64,000 nt of DNA from JACVRW01 sp963733885 (GCA_963733885.1 CAVTES010000004.1:310001-374000); one strand, 5' to 3'. Counted from the first letter of the stretch, positions 33,895 through 42,734 are shown. Program-made: numbers and translations. The notes: a model not told the origin generated them from the letters alone.

Positions 33895-35029
33895 CGGCCG
33901 GCTCCGCGCCGCCATCCTCGTCCCTGCCGAGCACCGACTCCACCGAGGTGTGGCGCCTGCCGTCCGAGCTCACAAGGAGCTTGAAGTCGTGCGGGGACGT
34001 GGCCGCCCTGAGGGCGTCGTCCATCGCCACCCGGCCCGCCTGCACGTGCGCGAGCAGGGCCTGGTCGAAGGTCTGCATGCCGTAGTAGGCGCCCTCGTAG
34101 ATCACCTCGGTCAAGCGGCCGGTCTCGTCCGGGTTCAGGATCATGTCCCTGGCCCGGCCGGTCATTCGCAGGATCTCGCAGGTGGCCACCCGGCCTTCCC
34201 TGTCGGGCGTCGGGACGAGGCGCTGCGACACGACCGCCTTCAGCGTTCCGGCGAGCATCGAGCGCGCCTGGCGCTGCTCGGCCTGCGGGAAGAAGTCGAT
34301 GATGCGGTTGACCGACTCCGCGGCGTCCACCGTGTGGACCGTCGAGAGCACGAGGTGGCCGGTCTCGGCGGCGGAGAGCGCCGTGCGGACCGTCTCCTCG
34401 TCGCGCATCTCCCCGATCAGGATCACGTCGGGGTCCTGGCGCAGGACTCGCCGGAGCGCCCGCGAGAACGAGGTGGTGTCCTCGCCCACCTCGCGCTGGT
34501 TGATGATCGACTGCTTGTCGCCGTGGAGGTACTCGACCGGATCCTCGATCGTGACGATGTGCTTCGCGTAGGTGGAGTTGATGTGATTGATCATCGCCGC
34601 GAGCGTGGTGGACTTGCCCGAGCCGGTGGTGCCCGTGAGCAGGATGAGTCCGCGCTCCTCGTCGGCGATCTCGTCGATCACCGGCGGTAGCAGCAGCTCC
34701 TCCGCGGTCCTGATCTGGAAGGGGATTGCACGGCAGACGATCGACACCGACCCGCGCTGGATGAACGCGTTCACGCGGAAGCGGGCTATCCCCGGGATCG
34801 AGTAGGAGAAGTCGACCTCCCGCTCGCTGCGGAAGGCCTCGAGCTTCACCTCGTCGGTGAGCATGTGGTAGAGGGTGCGCTCGGTGTCCTCGGGGCGCAG
34901 GGGCTCGGAGCCGTTGATCGCCTCGAGCTTTCCGTGGCGGCGGATCACAGGACGGGAGGGAACCTTGAGGTGAAGGTCCGAGCCCTCGGTCTCGATCACC
35001 TTCATCAGGGCAGCATCGATGTCGAACAT
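33863..35029 (-). CDS. pilT: PilT-type twitching motility/retraction ATPase
   Basis: A 388-residue hexameric secretion-superfamily ATPase. Walker A GTTGSGKSTTLAAMINHINS is at about 133, the Asp box is VTIEDPVEYLHGDKQSIINQ, Walker B DVILIGEMRDEET, and the His box HLVLSTVHTVDAAESVNRII. The PilT C-terminal AIRAG-type element is not evident; instead the tail is long (RAATSPHDFKLLVSSDGRRH onward). It stands apart from any other type IV pilus gene in the window. It converges on and overlaps the S55-like gene. Confidence 0.93.
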   Translation of the reverse strand: MFDIDAALMKVIETEGSDLHLKVPSRPVIRRHGKLEAINGSEPLRPEDTERTLYHMLTDEVKLEAFRSEREVDFSYSIPGIARFRVNAFIQRGSVSIVCRAIPFQIRTAEELLLPPVIDEIADEERGLILLTGTTGSGKSTTLAAMINHINSTYAKHIVTIEDPVEYLHGDKQSIINQREVGEDTTSFSRALRRVLRQDPDVILIGEMRDEETVRTALSAAETGHLVLSTVHTVDAAESVNRIIDFFPQAEQRQARSMLAGTLKAVVSQRLVPTPDREGRVATCEILRMTGRARDMILNPDETGRLTEVIYEGAYYGMQTFDQALLAHVQAGRVAMDDALRAATSPHDFKLLVSSDGRRHTSVESVLGRDEDGGAEPAVSAVPSGRAA

Positions 35030-35096
35030 GCCCTTGGCATCGGCACGGGACGGCCCGCGCTGAAGCCCGCGTCCCCGTTCCTGGACCGCGCTCTTC

Positions 35097-36191
35097 CTAG
35101 GCTACGTCGCGCAGCTTTTGCGCTTCAGCCAGCGACTGCAGCTTCTTCAGCGACTGGTTCTCGATCTGCCTGATCCGCTCGCGGGTCACGTTGAAGGTGC
35201 GGCCCACCTCGTCGAGCGTGCGCGGGTGCTCCCCACCGAGGCCGTAGCGCAGCTCCAGCACGCGCCGCTCGCGGTAAGAGAGGTTCTCGAGCGCCTCGCG
35301 CAGCGCCTCTTTGGTGAGGATCTCGGCGGCGCGCTCGTAGGGCGACTCGGCCCGCTCATCGGCGATGAACTGGCCGAACTCGGACTCCTCCTCGTCGCCC
35401 ACCGGCTTCTCGAGCGAGACCGGCGCCTGGGCGGAGCGCTTGATCGACTCGACCTCCTCGGGGTCGATCCCGGTGTGGTCGGCGATCTCGTCGGGTGTGG
35501 GCTCGCGGCCCAGCTCGGTGACCAGCTTGCGCTCGGCGCGGCCGATCTTGTTGAGCTTCTCGACCACGTGCACCGGGATGCGGATCGTCCGTGCCTTGTC
35601 GGCGAGCGCGCGGGCGATCGCCTGGCGGATCCACCAGGTGGCGTAGGTCGAGAACTTGAAGCCCTTGCGGTAGTCGAACTTCTCGGCGGCACGGACCAGA
35701 CCGAGCGTGCCCTCCTGGATCAGGTCGAGGAAGGGCAGGCCCTGGTTGCGGTAGTTCTTCGCGATCGAGACGACCAGCCTCAGGTTCGACTCGACCATCT
35801 TCTGCTTGGCGTCCAGGTCACCGCGCTCGATCCGCTTGGCGAGGTCGACCTCCTCCTGAGCCGTGAGCAGCCTGACCTTGCCGATGTCCTTCAGGAACAG
35901 CTGAAGGGAGTCGGTGGTCATGTCCGGCTTGAGGTCGATGGCCGCCTTCTTGCGGCGGCTGCGGCGATCGACCGCGCGCTCGACCTGCGGCTCGACGGCC
36001 GTGGGGTCGTCCTCGACGAGCTCGATCTCGCTCTTTTCGAGGTAGCCGTGCAGCTCCTCGACGTCGCCTTCCTCGAGCTCGACCTCGGCGAGGGCGGTGG
36101 CGACTTCCGTATACGTCAGGACTCCGGTCTGCCGGCCCTTGGCCACAAGCAGGCGGACTTCCTCGAGCTCTTGAAGTTCAGCTACAGACAT
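35097..36191 (-). CDS. rpoD: Primary RNA polymerase sigma factor (sigma-70/RpoD group)
   Basis: A 364-residue housekeeping sigma factor. Region 1.2 starts at TTDSLQLFLKDIGKVRLLTA, region 2 contains RNQGLPFLDLIQEGTLGLVR and FKFSTYATWWIRQAIARALA, region 3 VHVVEKLNKIGRAERKL, and region 4 TLDEVGRTFNVTRERIRQIE. An N-terminal 1.1-like region (residues 1-95) is acidic with a basic patch (DRRSRRKKAAIDLKPD). The ATG at 36191 matches the family start; an upstream ATG at 36236 would add residues from the leader. A promoter is visible upstream. Confidence 0.95.
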   Translation of the reverse strand: MSVAELQELEEVRLLVAKGRQTGVLTYTEVATALAEVELEEGDVEELHGYLEKSEIELVEDDPTAVEPQVERAVDRRSRRKKAAIDLKPDMTTDSLQLFLKDIGKVRLLTAQEEVDLAKRIERGDLDAKQKMVESNLRLVVSIAKNYRNQGLPFLDLIQEGTLGLVRAAEKFDYRKGFKFSTYATWWIRQAIARALADKARTIRIPVHVVEKLNKIGRAERKLVTELGREPTPDEIADHTGIDPEEVESIKRSAQAPVSLEKPVGDEEESEFGQFIADERAESPYERAAEILTKEALREALENLSYRERRVLELRYGLGGEHPRTLDEVGRTFNVTRERIRQIENQSLKKLQSLAEAQKLRDVA

Positions 36192-36260
36192 TCGGAATCC
36201 TCGGGCAGTTAGGCAAGGCCAAGCAAGCTGGTGCAAGGCCCAGTCAAGCAGACCGGTTCA

Positions 36261-36288
36261 ACAGTAACGCTACAGATAGTGAAGTCAA
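36261..36288 (-). promoter_or_regulatory. Sigma-70-type promoter of rpoD
   Basis: On the minus strand TTGACT (36283-36288) and TACTGT (36261-36266) are separated by 16 bases, about 70-100 bases before the rpoD ATG. The AT-rich gap 36192-36420 has two more AGTCAA/TTGACT copies (near 36242 and 36320), so further promoters may exist. Assigned by eye to the consensus. Confidence 0.5.
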
Positions 36289-36420
36289 GCGTTGGAAAGC
36301 GGAATTTCCACCGACTAGCCAGTCAACCAACTGCCTAGTCCCGCATTGTGCACCACCTTGGAGGGGAACACCGCCGTCGAGCAGATTTACCCGGGACACG
36401 GAGGTCTAGACTCCCCACCG

Positions 36421-36759
36421 ATGACAGACGACGGAGGCGTGCTCGGGAACCTGCCGCGCTCGCGACCGGGGCACCGGAGCGAGAAGCGGGACGGGACCAG
36501 TGCGGCGGCGGCCGGTGCCGCCAAGCGAGCCGGGGGAGCCAAGGCGTCCACGCCGGTGGGCGGCGCGAAGGCCGGCGCCGCCAAGCGCCAGCGGACAGCC
36601 GCGACCGCGCCGCCACGCGCGGTCGATGACCGGCCCGCCTCCCACGCGGGCGATCCTGTCGGGGGCGCCGTTCGCACGATCGCCGGCGTCGCCTCCACCG
36701 GCGCGCGGGTGGCCGGCGGCGTCGCTCGCGAGGTGCTTCGCCGGCTGCCCCGACCCTAG
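36421..36759 (+). CDS. Small basic Ala/Gly-rich protein with LPRSRPG motif
   Basis: A 112-residue protein. The N-terminus MTDDGGVLGNLPRSRPGHRS EKRD-like opening resembles short actinobacterial proteins of unknown role. A long Lys/Ala/Gly-rich disordered middle follows, then GGAVRTIAGVASTGARVAGG, a weakly amphipathic or membrane-associating helix, and RRLPRP. It is divergent from rpoD across a 229-base gap. The function is unknown. Confidence 0.6.
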   Translation: MTDDGGVLGNLPRSRPGHRSEKRDGTSAAAAGAAKRAGGAKASTPVGGAKAGAAKRQRTAATAPPRAVDDRPASHAGDPVGGAVRTIAGVASTGARVAGGVAREVLRRLPRP

Positions 36760-36857
36760 CCGCCGCTTGCGTATACGCCTTGGCTGTCACCCCCCGCGGG
36801 CCGCCGGCATCCTCCGCTTAGGGAATTTGTTCGAGTTCGGAGTATGCTTGGGCGCGG

Positions 36858-37487
36858 ATGGCCACAGGCGCGAAGGAATCCCCTCGTTGCCTCATCGTGG
36901 ATGACCACCCCGTGGTGAGGGCAGGGGTCCGGGCGGTGCTGGAGAAGGCGTTCTCGGGCTCGACGATCAGCGACGCCGCCTCTCTCGAGGAGGCCTCGCT
37001 CGGGTTGAACGGCGAGCCTCCGGACGTGGTGATCGTCGATCCCTGGCGGGTCGGCGTGGACGTCGGCGAGGTCGTCGGCCGCCTCCAGAGCGAGTTGAAA
37101 GCGCCGATCGTCGTATTCACCTCGGATGGCGGCGCGCGGCTCCTGAGCGAGGCCCTGAAGGCCGGTGTGAAGGGCTATGTGCGCAAGGACTCCCCTTCCG
37201 AGGACCTGATCCGCGCGATAGAGGCCGCCAGGGCCGGCGAGTTCTACGTGGATCCCGGCCTCTCGTCCACGATCGTCCTCGACGAGGGCGATCGCACGCT
37301 GAGCGCCCGCCAGCGCGAGATCCTCCAGATGCTCGCCGACGGCATGCAGACCGACCACGTTGCTGAGAAGCTCGGCCTCTCGACCGAGACCGTGCGCACC
37401 CACACCAAGCGGATCCTGGCCAAGCTCGAGGCTTCGACCCGCACCCAGGCCGTGGCGATCGGGATCCGCCACGGACTGATCGAGTAG
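36858..37487 (+). CDS. NarL/LuxR-type response regulator
   Basis: A 209-residue two-domain regulator. The receiver (about 8-125) has the acidic pair in CLIVDDHPVVRAGVRAVLE, the phospho-accepting Asp in DVVIVDPWRVG and the conserved Lys in GYVRKDSPSEDL. The LuxR HTH is LSARQREILQMLADGMQTDH followed by VAEKLGLSTETVRTHTKRIL. The usual Pro-Gly after the phospho-Asp (LDLRMPG) is altered to PWRVG. No sensor kinase is adjacent, so the partner must be elsewhere. Confidence 0.92.
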   Translation: MATGAKESPRCLIVDDHPVVRAGVRAVLEKAFSGSTISDAASLEEASLGLNGEPPDVVIVDPWRVGVDVGEVVGRLQSELKAPIVVFTSDGGARLLSEALKAGVKGYVRKDSPSEDLIRAIEAARAGEFYVDPGLSSTIVLDEGDRTLSARQREILQMLADGMQTDHVAEKLGLSTETVRTHTKRILAKLEASTRTQAVAIGIRHGLIE

Positions 37488-37662
37488 GGCCTCCAAGCGA
37501 CAGCAATAAAGGGCGGGACCCGGATCCCCCCTGAGAGGGGCTCCACACGTTAGTTGCCTATAGGTCGCCTTTCGTATTGAGCCTCGGCGACATCGGCCGA
37601 CCGCGGCTCGCCGAGCGCGGCCACCCCTTCGCGCACCGCGACCGCGAGCCGCTCCGCGACCT

Positions 37663-37878
37663 TCATACGGCCTCGGCGAAGCCTTCCGGGTCCCTGTCGG
37701 CGAGCTCCTCGCGGAGCGCGCGGACGAGGACCGCCTGGAGCGCCGCCACGTCATGGGCCACGTCGCCGGCGCTCGTCTCGCGGCCACTGCGCAGCGCGGC
37801 CAGCGCCGCGGCCCGGCCGGTTTGCTCCTCGCTCAACTCGTACGGGTTGCCGTTGGCGTCGGCGACCGAGCTCACCAT
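37663..37878 (-). CDS. Small uncharacterised protein divergent from moeA
   Basis: At least 71 residues (MVSSVADANGNPYELSEEQT to DRDPEGFAEAV), helical and acidic. In-frame protein-like sequence continues upstream (SFQREDVLRSLASAVSD) with a TTG near 37890 as a possible longer start, but no ATG or GTG is available before the moeA start. I do not recognise the family. The 175 bases between the response regulator and this gene contain no other feature I can support. Confidence 0.5.
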   Translation of the reverse strand: MVSSVADANGNPYELSEEQTGRAAALAALRSGRETSAGDVAHDVAALQAVLVRALREELADRDPEGFAEAV

Positions 37879-37938
37879 GTCCGAAACGGCGGACGCCAAG
37901 CTGCGAAGAACGTCCTCGCGCTGGAAAGATTCGACCGC

Positions 37939-39123
37939 GTGAGTGACCTGATCTCGATCGACGAGGCGCAAGGGCGCGTGCTCGAGGCCGTCCGGGCCCT
38001 CGCCTCCGAGGACGTGTCCCTGGCCGAGGCGCTGGGGAGGGTGCTCGCCGAGGATGTCGAGAGCCCGATCGACGTGCCGCCCTTCGACAGCTCCGCGATG
38101 GACGGCTACGCGGTGGTCGCCGGACCCGCGGCGGACCTCGAGATCGTGGGCGAGAGCCGCGCGGGCCGGCCCGCGGCCGTGCGCGTGGAGCCGGGCACGG
38201 CGATCCGGATCTCTACCGGGGCGGCGGTGCCGGCCGGCGCCACCGCCGTGGTGCCCGTCGAGGCGACCACCGCCGACGACAGGCGGGTGCGCGTTCGAGC
38301 TTCGGAGGCTGGCGGCAACGTCCGCCGCGCCGGTGAGGACGTGAAGGCGGGCCGCGTCGTGCTCCCGGCCGGCACCCCGCTCGGGCCGGCCGAGCTTGGC
38401 GTGGCCGCGTCCGTTGGGCGCGGCTCGCTGCGCTGCTCCCACCGGCCCCGGGTGGCGATCCTCGTGACCGGCGACGAGCTCACCGAGCCGGGCCGGCCCC
38501 TCGGCCCCGGCGGCATCTACAGCTCGAACGGCTGGGCGCTCGCAGCCCAGGTCGAGCGAGCCGGCGGGCGGGTCGTCCGGCGCGCGACCGTGCCAGACCA
38601 GGCCGCCGGGACGCGCGAGGCGCTCGCGGCCGTGCTGGACTCGGCCGACGTTGTGGTCGTGTCGGGCGGCGTGTCCGTCGGCCCGCACGACCATGTGAAG
38701 CCCGCGCTCGCCGAGTTGCGGGTGGAGGAGCGCTTCTGGGGCGTTCGGCTGCGCCCCGGCAAGCCCACCTGGTTCGGCACGCGCGGCGACGCGCTCGTGT
38801 TCGGCCTGCCCGGCAATCCGGTGTCGGCGATGGTCGGCTTCCAGCTCTTCGTGCGCCCCGCCGTTGCCGCCATGCAGGGCGCCGACCCCTCCGCACCCCG
38901 CTCCCGGGCGACGCTCGACCAGCCGATCCCCCGCCACAGCACCCGCGAGCAGGCCGTGCGGGTCCACCTCGAGGTCTCAGACGACGGCTGGCACGCCCGC
39001 ACTACCGGCCCGCAGGGCTCGCACATGCTCACCTCGATGCTCGGCGCGACGGCGCTCGCGCGCATAGCCCCCGGCGAGGGCGAGGTGGCTGCGGGCGAGC
39101 GCGTGGAGGTCGAGCTGCTGTGA
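37939..39123 (+). CDS. moeA: Molybdopterin molybdenumtransferase MoeA
   Basis: A 394-residue enzyme that inserts molybdate into adenylylated molybdopterin to form Moco. Family signatures are IDVPPFDSSAMDGYAV, IRISTGAAVPAGATAVVPVE, RVAILVTGDELTEPG and, in the MoCF-like domain, VVVVSGGVSVGPHDHVKPAL and ALVFGLPGNPVSAMVGF. The GTG at 37939 begins SDLISIDEAQGRVLEAV, a normal MoeA start; in-frame sequence upstream is antisense to the small divergent gene. Its stop overlaps the next start as GTGA. No other Moco genes lie in the window. Confidence 0.95.
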   Translation: MSDLISIDEAQGRVLEAVRALASEDVSLAEALGRVLAEDVESPIDVPPFDSSAMDGYAVVAGPAADLEIVGESRAGRPAAVRVEPGTAIRISTGAAVPAGATAVVPVEATTADDRRVRVRASEAGGNVRRAGEDVKAGRVVLPAGTPLGPAELGVAASVGRGSLRCSHRPRVAILVTGDELTEPGRPLGPGGIYSSNGWALAAQVERAGGRVVRRATVPDQAAGTREALAAVLDSADVVVVSGGVSVGPHDHVKPALAELRVEERFWGVRLRPGKPTWFGTRGDALVFGLPGNPVSAMVGFQLFVRPAVAAMQGADPSAPRSRATLDQPIPRHSTREQAVRVHLEVSDDGWHARTTGPQGSHMLTSMLGATALARIAPGEGEVAAGERVEVELL

Positions 39124-39803
39124 GGCCGCGCGACCCGCGCCGCTTGATCGAGCGCGAGCGGCGCGCGCGGGCGCGCGTGCAGATCGTCCCCGTGGCGCAA
39201 CCGCTGTCCGCGCCCGAGGAGGGCATCGGCTCGAAGCAGATGGCCGAGGTGACCCTTCCCGACTCGGAGCTCGAGCGCATCTGGTCGCCGGAGTACCTGG
39301 AGCGCCTCGCCCGAACGTACTGGCGGTTCCTGACGCGCGTCTCGCTCGGGGTGCTGCGAGTGCTCTACACCCCGCACTCGCGCGAGGTCGTCGTGCTGTG
39401 CCGGCCCTTCGTGCTGCTGCGCTTCCGCGCCCCCGAGTACGCGTTCCACGGCGAGGGCGGCACCGTCACCTGGCCGATCGACCGCGGGCTGCTGGTCGCC
39501 TCGGCCGGGCGCGGGCGGGGATATCTGCGCCTGACGGTGGAGCGCCGGCCGGGCAGCCAAGACGGCGGCGGCGAGGCCGCCGCCGTGGTCACGTCCGAGG
39601 TCGTCAACTTCTACCCGATGATCGCGTCACGGCTTGGGCGCTGGATCTACGACCAGACCCAGCTGCGCCTACACGTGATCGTCACGCACGCATTCCTGCG
39701 CTCGCTGGCAAACCTCGAGCTGGAGGAGTCCCGGACCGGGGCGCTTAACCCATCCGCTCTCCGACGATCTCCCGCAGCTTCGCCCGGTCGTGGCGAGCGG
39801 TGA
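39120..39803 (+). CDS. Uncharacterised protein coupled to moeA
   Basis: A 227-residue protein with a basic N-terminus, then a predicted beta-rich core (VVVLCRPFVLLRFRAPEYAF, VTWPIDRGLLVASAGRGRGY) and a helical end (RLHVIVTHAFLRSLANLELE). A membrane signal is not obvious. It begins with GTG overlapping the moeA stop, so the two are translated together. The last 59 bases overlap the convergent glpX gene, and the Arg/Ser-rich tail may be a read-over. Family unknown. Confidence 0.65.
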   Translation: MRPRDPRRLIERERRARARVQIVPVAQPLSAPEEGIGSKQMAEVTLPDSELERIWSPEYLERLARTYWRFLTRVSLGVLRVLYTPHSREVVVLCRPFVLLRFRAPEYAFHGEGGTVTWPIDRGLLVASAGRGRGYLRLTVERRPGSQDGGGEAAAVVTSEVVNFYPMIASRLGRWIYDQTQLRLHVIVTHAFLRSLANLELEESRTGALNPSALRRSPAASPGRGER

Positions 39804-40776
39804 TCGTCCGAACAGTCCCGGAGCGCGCCCGCATCGAGACCGACTCCGTCGTCGCCCCCTGAGGGCCGATGTAGTGCACCCCGTCGAGCATCTCCCCGTC
39901 CGTCACTCCGGTTGCCGCGAAGAACACGTCGTCGCCGGACACGAGCCGGTCCCGGTCGAGCACCTCGTCGAGGTCGTAGCCTGACTCGAGTGCGGCGTTC
40001 CGCTCCTCGTCGGAGCGCGGCCACAGGCGCCCGAGGATCTGGCCGCCGGTGCACTTGATCGCGGCCGCGGCCAGCACGCCCTCCGGCGTGCCGCCGATCC
40101 CGTACAACAGGTCCACCGGCGAGCCCTGCGTGACCGCCGCCAGCGCCGCCGACACGTCCCCGTGCGGGATCAGCCGGACGCGGGCGCCGACCTCCCGGAT
40201 CTCCTTCATCGCCTCGTCGTGGCGCGGCCGGTCGAGCATGATCACCACCAGGTCGCCCACCGGCACGCCCTTCTCCTTCGCCATCAGCTGGAGCGTTTCG
40301 CCCAGCGGGCGGTCGAGGTCGAGCAGGTGAGCCATGTCGCGCGACGTGGCCATCTTCAGCATGTACACACAGGGCCCGGGGTCGAACATCGTCCCCCGCT
40401 CGGACATCGCGATCGTTGCGATCGCGTTGGGCAGGCCCTTGGCGCACAGCTCCGTGCCCTCGAGCGGGTCCACCGCGATGTCCACCTGGGGCGGCGTGCC
40501 GTCCCCGATGTGCTCGCCGTTGTAGAGCATGGGCGCCTCGTCCTTCTCGCCCTCGCCGATCACCACCACGCCGTCCATCGAGACGGTGTCGAGGAGCATG
40601 CGCATCGCGTCCACCGCGGCGCCGTCGGCGCCCTCCTTGTCGCCGCGGCCGATCCAGCGCGCGCAGGCAAGGGCCGCGTACTCGGTCGTGCGTACGAGCT
40701 CCATTGCGAGGTTGCGGTCGGGCCTCGCCCCACCCGTGCCCCGGGGCGGCGCTCCGACCTCCGAGTGGGCCTCCAT
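39745..40776 (-). CDS. glpX: Class II fructose-1,6-bisphosphatase GlpX
   Basis: A 343-residue Mg/Mn-dependent phosphatase of gluconeogenesis. Signatures are RNLAMELVRTTEYAALACAR, GVVVIGEGEKDEAPMLYNGE, VDIAVDPLEGTELCAKGLPN with the metal-binding DPLEGT, and YGIGGTPEGVLAAAAIKCTG. A shorter start at 40704 exists, but RNLA precedes it in other members, so the long form is preferred. It is the usual actinobacterial FBPase. The membrane-protein gene upstream lies only 10 bases away and may be in the same operon. Confidence 0.95.
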   Translation of the reverse strand: MEAHSEVGAPPRGTGGARPDRNLAMELVRTTEYAALACARWIGRGDKEGADGAAVDAMRMLLDTVSMDGVVVIGEGEKDEAPMLYNGEHIGDGTPPQVDIAVDPLEGTELCAKGLPNAIATIAMSERGTMFDPGPCVYMLKMATSRDMAHLLDLDRPLGETLQLMAKEKGVPVGDLVVIMLDRPRHDEAMKEIREVGARVRLIPHGDVSAALAAVTQGSPVDLLYGIGGTPEGVLAAAAIKCTGGQILGRLWPRSDEERNAALESGYDLDEVLDRDRLVSGDDVFFAATGVTDGEMLDGVHYIGPQGATTESVSMRARSGTVRTITARHDRAKLREIVGERMG

Positions 40777-40786
40777 CGCGCGGACG

Positions 40787-41287
40787 CTATAGGACCCCGG
40801 GGGGCTTCCGCGCCGAGGTGTAGAAGGCCTGCCGGAGGTATCCGGCGACCAGCATCCCGGCCGCCGCGATCAGCCCGACGAAGTAGCCGATGCCGAGGCC
40901 GATGTCCACCGAGTCGCCCGGTCGCCCGAGGATGATCCCGTTGCAGAGGATCAGCACGAAGGCGGTGATCCCGACGATCATCGTCACCTCGCCGGGCTTC
41001 CAGGTCAGCTTGTGCCCGCGGGCCACGATCCAGGACAGGATGAACGGGGCCGTGCAGGCGGCGATGAGGAGCCAATCGAGCACGCTGAACACCTCGATCG
41101 CGGTGGCGCTCTCCCCGCCGCTTGCGCCGGCCAGCGTGGAGTTGGGGTTGGACTCGCTGGTCGTGAACCAGGGCATCCACAGCGAGATGAAGAGCAGAAC
41201 GCCGGCGGCCATGCCCATGAACTCGCCGGGCGAAAGCCGCGAGAGCTCGAGGTAGCCACCGCCCTCCTCCGCGCTCGAGGCCTCCAT
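40787..41287 (-). CDS. Small membrane protein upstream of glpX
   Basis: A 166-residue protein with four hydrophobic segments: MAAGVLLFISLWMPWF, VLDWLLIAACTAPFILSWIV, VTMIVGITAFVLILCNGIIL and IGYFVGLIAAAGMLVAGYLR. The N-terminus (MEASSAEEGGGYLELSRLSP) is cytoplasmic. It is divergent from the dodecin gene with a 61-base gap. The family is not recognised with confidence; the layout resembles uncharacterised actinobacterial four-helix membrane proteins. Confidence 0.75.
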   Translation of the reverse strand: MEASSAEEGGGYLELSRLSPGEFMGMAAGVLLFISLWMPWFTTSESNPNSTLAGASGGESATAIEVFSVLDWLLIAACTAPFILSWIVARGHKLTWKPGEVTMIVGITAFVLILCNGIILGRPGDSVDIGLGIGYFVGLIAAAGMLVAGYLRQAFYTSARKPPGVL

Positions 41288-41348
41288 GCGCGTCAACCTA
41301 CAGCGGTGGGTAGGCTCCCCACAACCCCAACCGACGGAGGAGACGAGA

Positions 41349-41555
41349 GTGGCGGTCACCAAGATCATCGAGGTGGTTGGAAGCTCGCCGGAAAGCTCGG
41401 ACGGCGCGGTGAAGGCGGCGCTCGAGGAGGCGCGCCAATCACTGAGAAACATCAAGGCGGTCGACGTCGTCTCCACCGGCCTCCGCGGCGAGGGCCTGGA
41501 CGAGTGGCGCGCGCTGGTGCGCATCTCGTTCCTCGTGGAGCGCGTCTCGGAGTAG
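41349..41555 (+). CDS. Dodecin family flavin-binding protein
   Basis: A 68-residue dodecin, a small protein forming hollow dodecamers that store or buffer flavins (or CoA). The sequence VTKIIEVVGSSPESSDGAVK AALEEA-like start, IKAVDVVSTGLRGEGLDEWR with the flavin-stacking Trp, and ALVRISFLVER fit the family end to end. It starts with GTG behind a GGAGGAGA ribosome-binding site. It shares a reading frame with the following egtB, separated only by its TAG stop. Confidence 0.93.
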   Translation: MAVTKIIEVVGSSPESSDGAVKAALEEARQSLRNIKAVDVVSTGLRGEGLDEWRALVRISFLVERVSE

Positions 41556-41648
41556 GCCATCGCACATACGGCACCCACAACGCCCCTCGGAGGGGTCGAG
41601 GCGCTTCTCGAGGATGCGCGTGCGCGCACGCTGGCGCTCGTCGAGCCG

Positions 41649-42734
41649 GTGTCGGAGGCCGACCTGAACCGCCAGCACGACCCGCTGATGAGCCCGCTCG
41701 TCTGGGACCTGGGCCACATCGCGGCGTTCGAGGATCTCTGGGTCTGCCGCGAGACCGGCCGCGACCTGCTCCGGCCCGAGCTGGCCGCGGTCTACGACGC
41801 GGACGAGACCCCCCGCGCCGACCGCGGCGAGCTTCCCTACCTCCGCCGTGGCGAGGCGCTCGCCTACATGGACCAGGTCCGGGAGCGAACAGTCTCCGCG
41901 CTCCGCGGAGTCTCACCCTTCATCGCCGAGATGCTCATCCAGCACGAGCACCAGCACAACGAGACGATGCTGCAGACGCTCCAGCTCGCGGAGCCGGGCG
42001 TGTTCGCCCCCGAGGGCCGCGCTGGGGCCGGCGCGGCCGCGCGCGGCAGCCTCCTTGTGGAGGCCGGGGCGGCCGAGCTCGGCGACCGGGGCGAGGGCTT
42101 CGCATACGACAACGAGCGCCCGAGCCACACCGTCCAGCTGAGCGCGTACCGGATCGACCGCGCGCCGGTCACCAACGGGCAGTACCGCCGGTTCGTGGAG
42201 GACGGCGGCTACCGCCGCCGCGAGCTCTGGGCCGAGGAGGGCTGGGGCTTCCGGGAGCGCGAGGGCTGGGAGCGCCCGCGCTTCTGGACCGCGGACGGCG
42301 GCGAGCGGCGCTTCGACCGTGTGGAGCAGCTCGAGCCCGAGCTGCCGGTGATGCACGTCTCCTGGTTCGAGGCGGACGCGTACGCGCGCTGGCGCGGCGC
42401 TCGGCTGCCTAGCGAGGCGGAGTGGGAGCAGGCCGCAGCGAACGCCGAGCCGGAGCGCGGCGCGCTCGACCAGCTCGCCTTCGGACCGGGACCGGCCGGG
42501 CCGTTCGTGGGCGACTGCTGGGAGTGGACGTCGACCGTCTTCACGGGCTACCCGGGCTTCGAGGCCTACCCCTACCGCGAGTACTCGGAGGTGTTCTTCG
42601 ACTCCGGCTACCGCGTGCTGCGCGGCGCCTCGTGGGCCACCCGCCCGCGCGTCGCGCGGGTGACGTTCCGCAACTGGGACCACCCCCGGCGGCGGCAGAT
42701 CTTCGCCGGGTTCCGCTGCGCGGAGGACCCCTGA
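41649..42734 (+). CDS. egtB: Ergothioneine biosynthesis sulfoxide synthase EgtB
   Basis: A mononuclear iron enzyme joining a cysteine thiol donor to hercynine. The DinB-like N-terminal domain carries LVWDLGHIAAFEDLW and the iron motif IQHEHQHNETMLQTL. The formylglycine-enzyme-like C-terminal domain has APVTNGQYRRFVEDGGYRRR, LPSEAEWEQA and RVLRGASWATRPRVARVTFR. Coding sequence for the first helix (EALLEDARARTLALVEP) continues upstream of the GTG at 41649 to the dodecin stop, yet contains no ATG or GTG. The true start is therefore uncertain; 361 residues are counted from this GTG. It is followed by egtD with a one-base overlap. Confidence 0.93.
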   Translation: MSEADLNRQHDPLMSPLVWDLGHIAAFEDLWVCRETGRDLLRPELAAVYDADETPRADRGELPYLRRGEALAYMDQVRERTVSALRGVSPFIAEMLIQHEHQHNETMLQTLQLAEPGVFAPEGRAGAGAAARGSLLVEAGAAELGDRGEGFAYDNERPSHTVQLSAYRIDRAPVTNGQYRRFVEDGGYRRRELWAEEGWGFREREGWERPRFWTADGGERRFDRVEQLEPELPVMHVSWFEADAYARWRGARLPSEAEWEQAAANAEPERGALDQLAFGPGPAGPFVGDCWEWTSTVFTGYPGFEAYPYREYSEVFFDSGYRVLRGASWATRPRVARVTFRNWDHPRRRQIFAGFRCAEDP

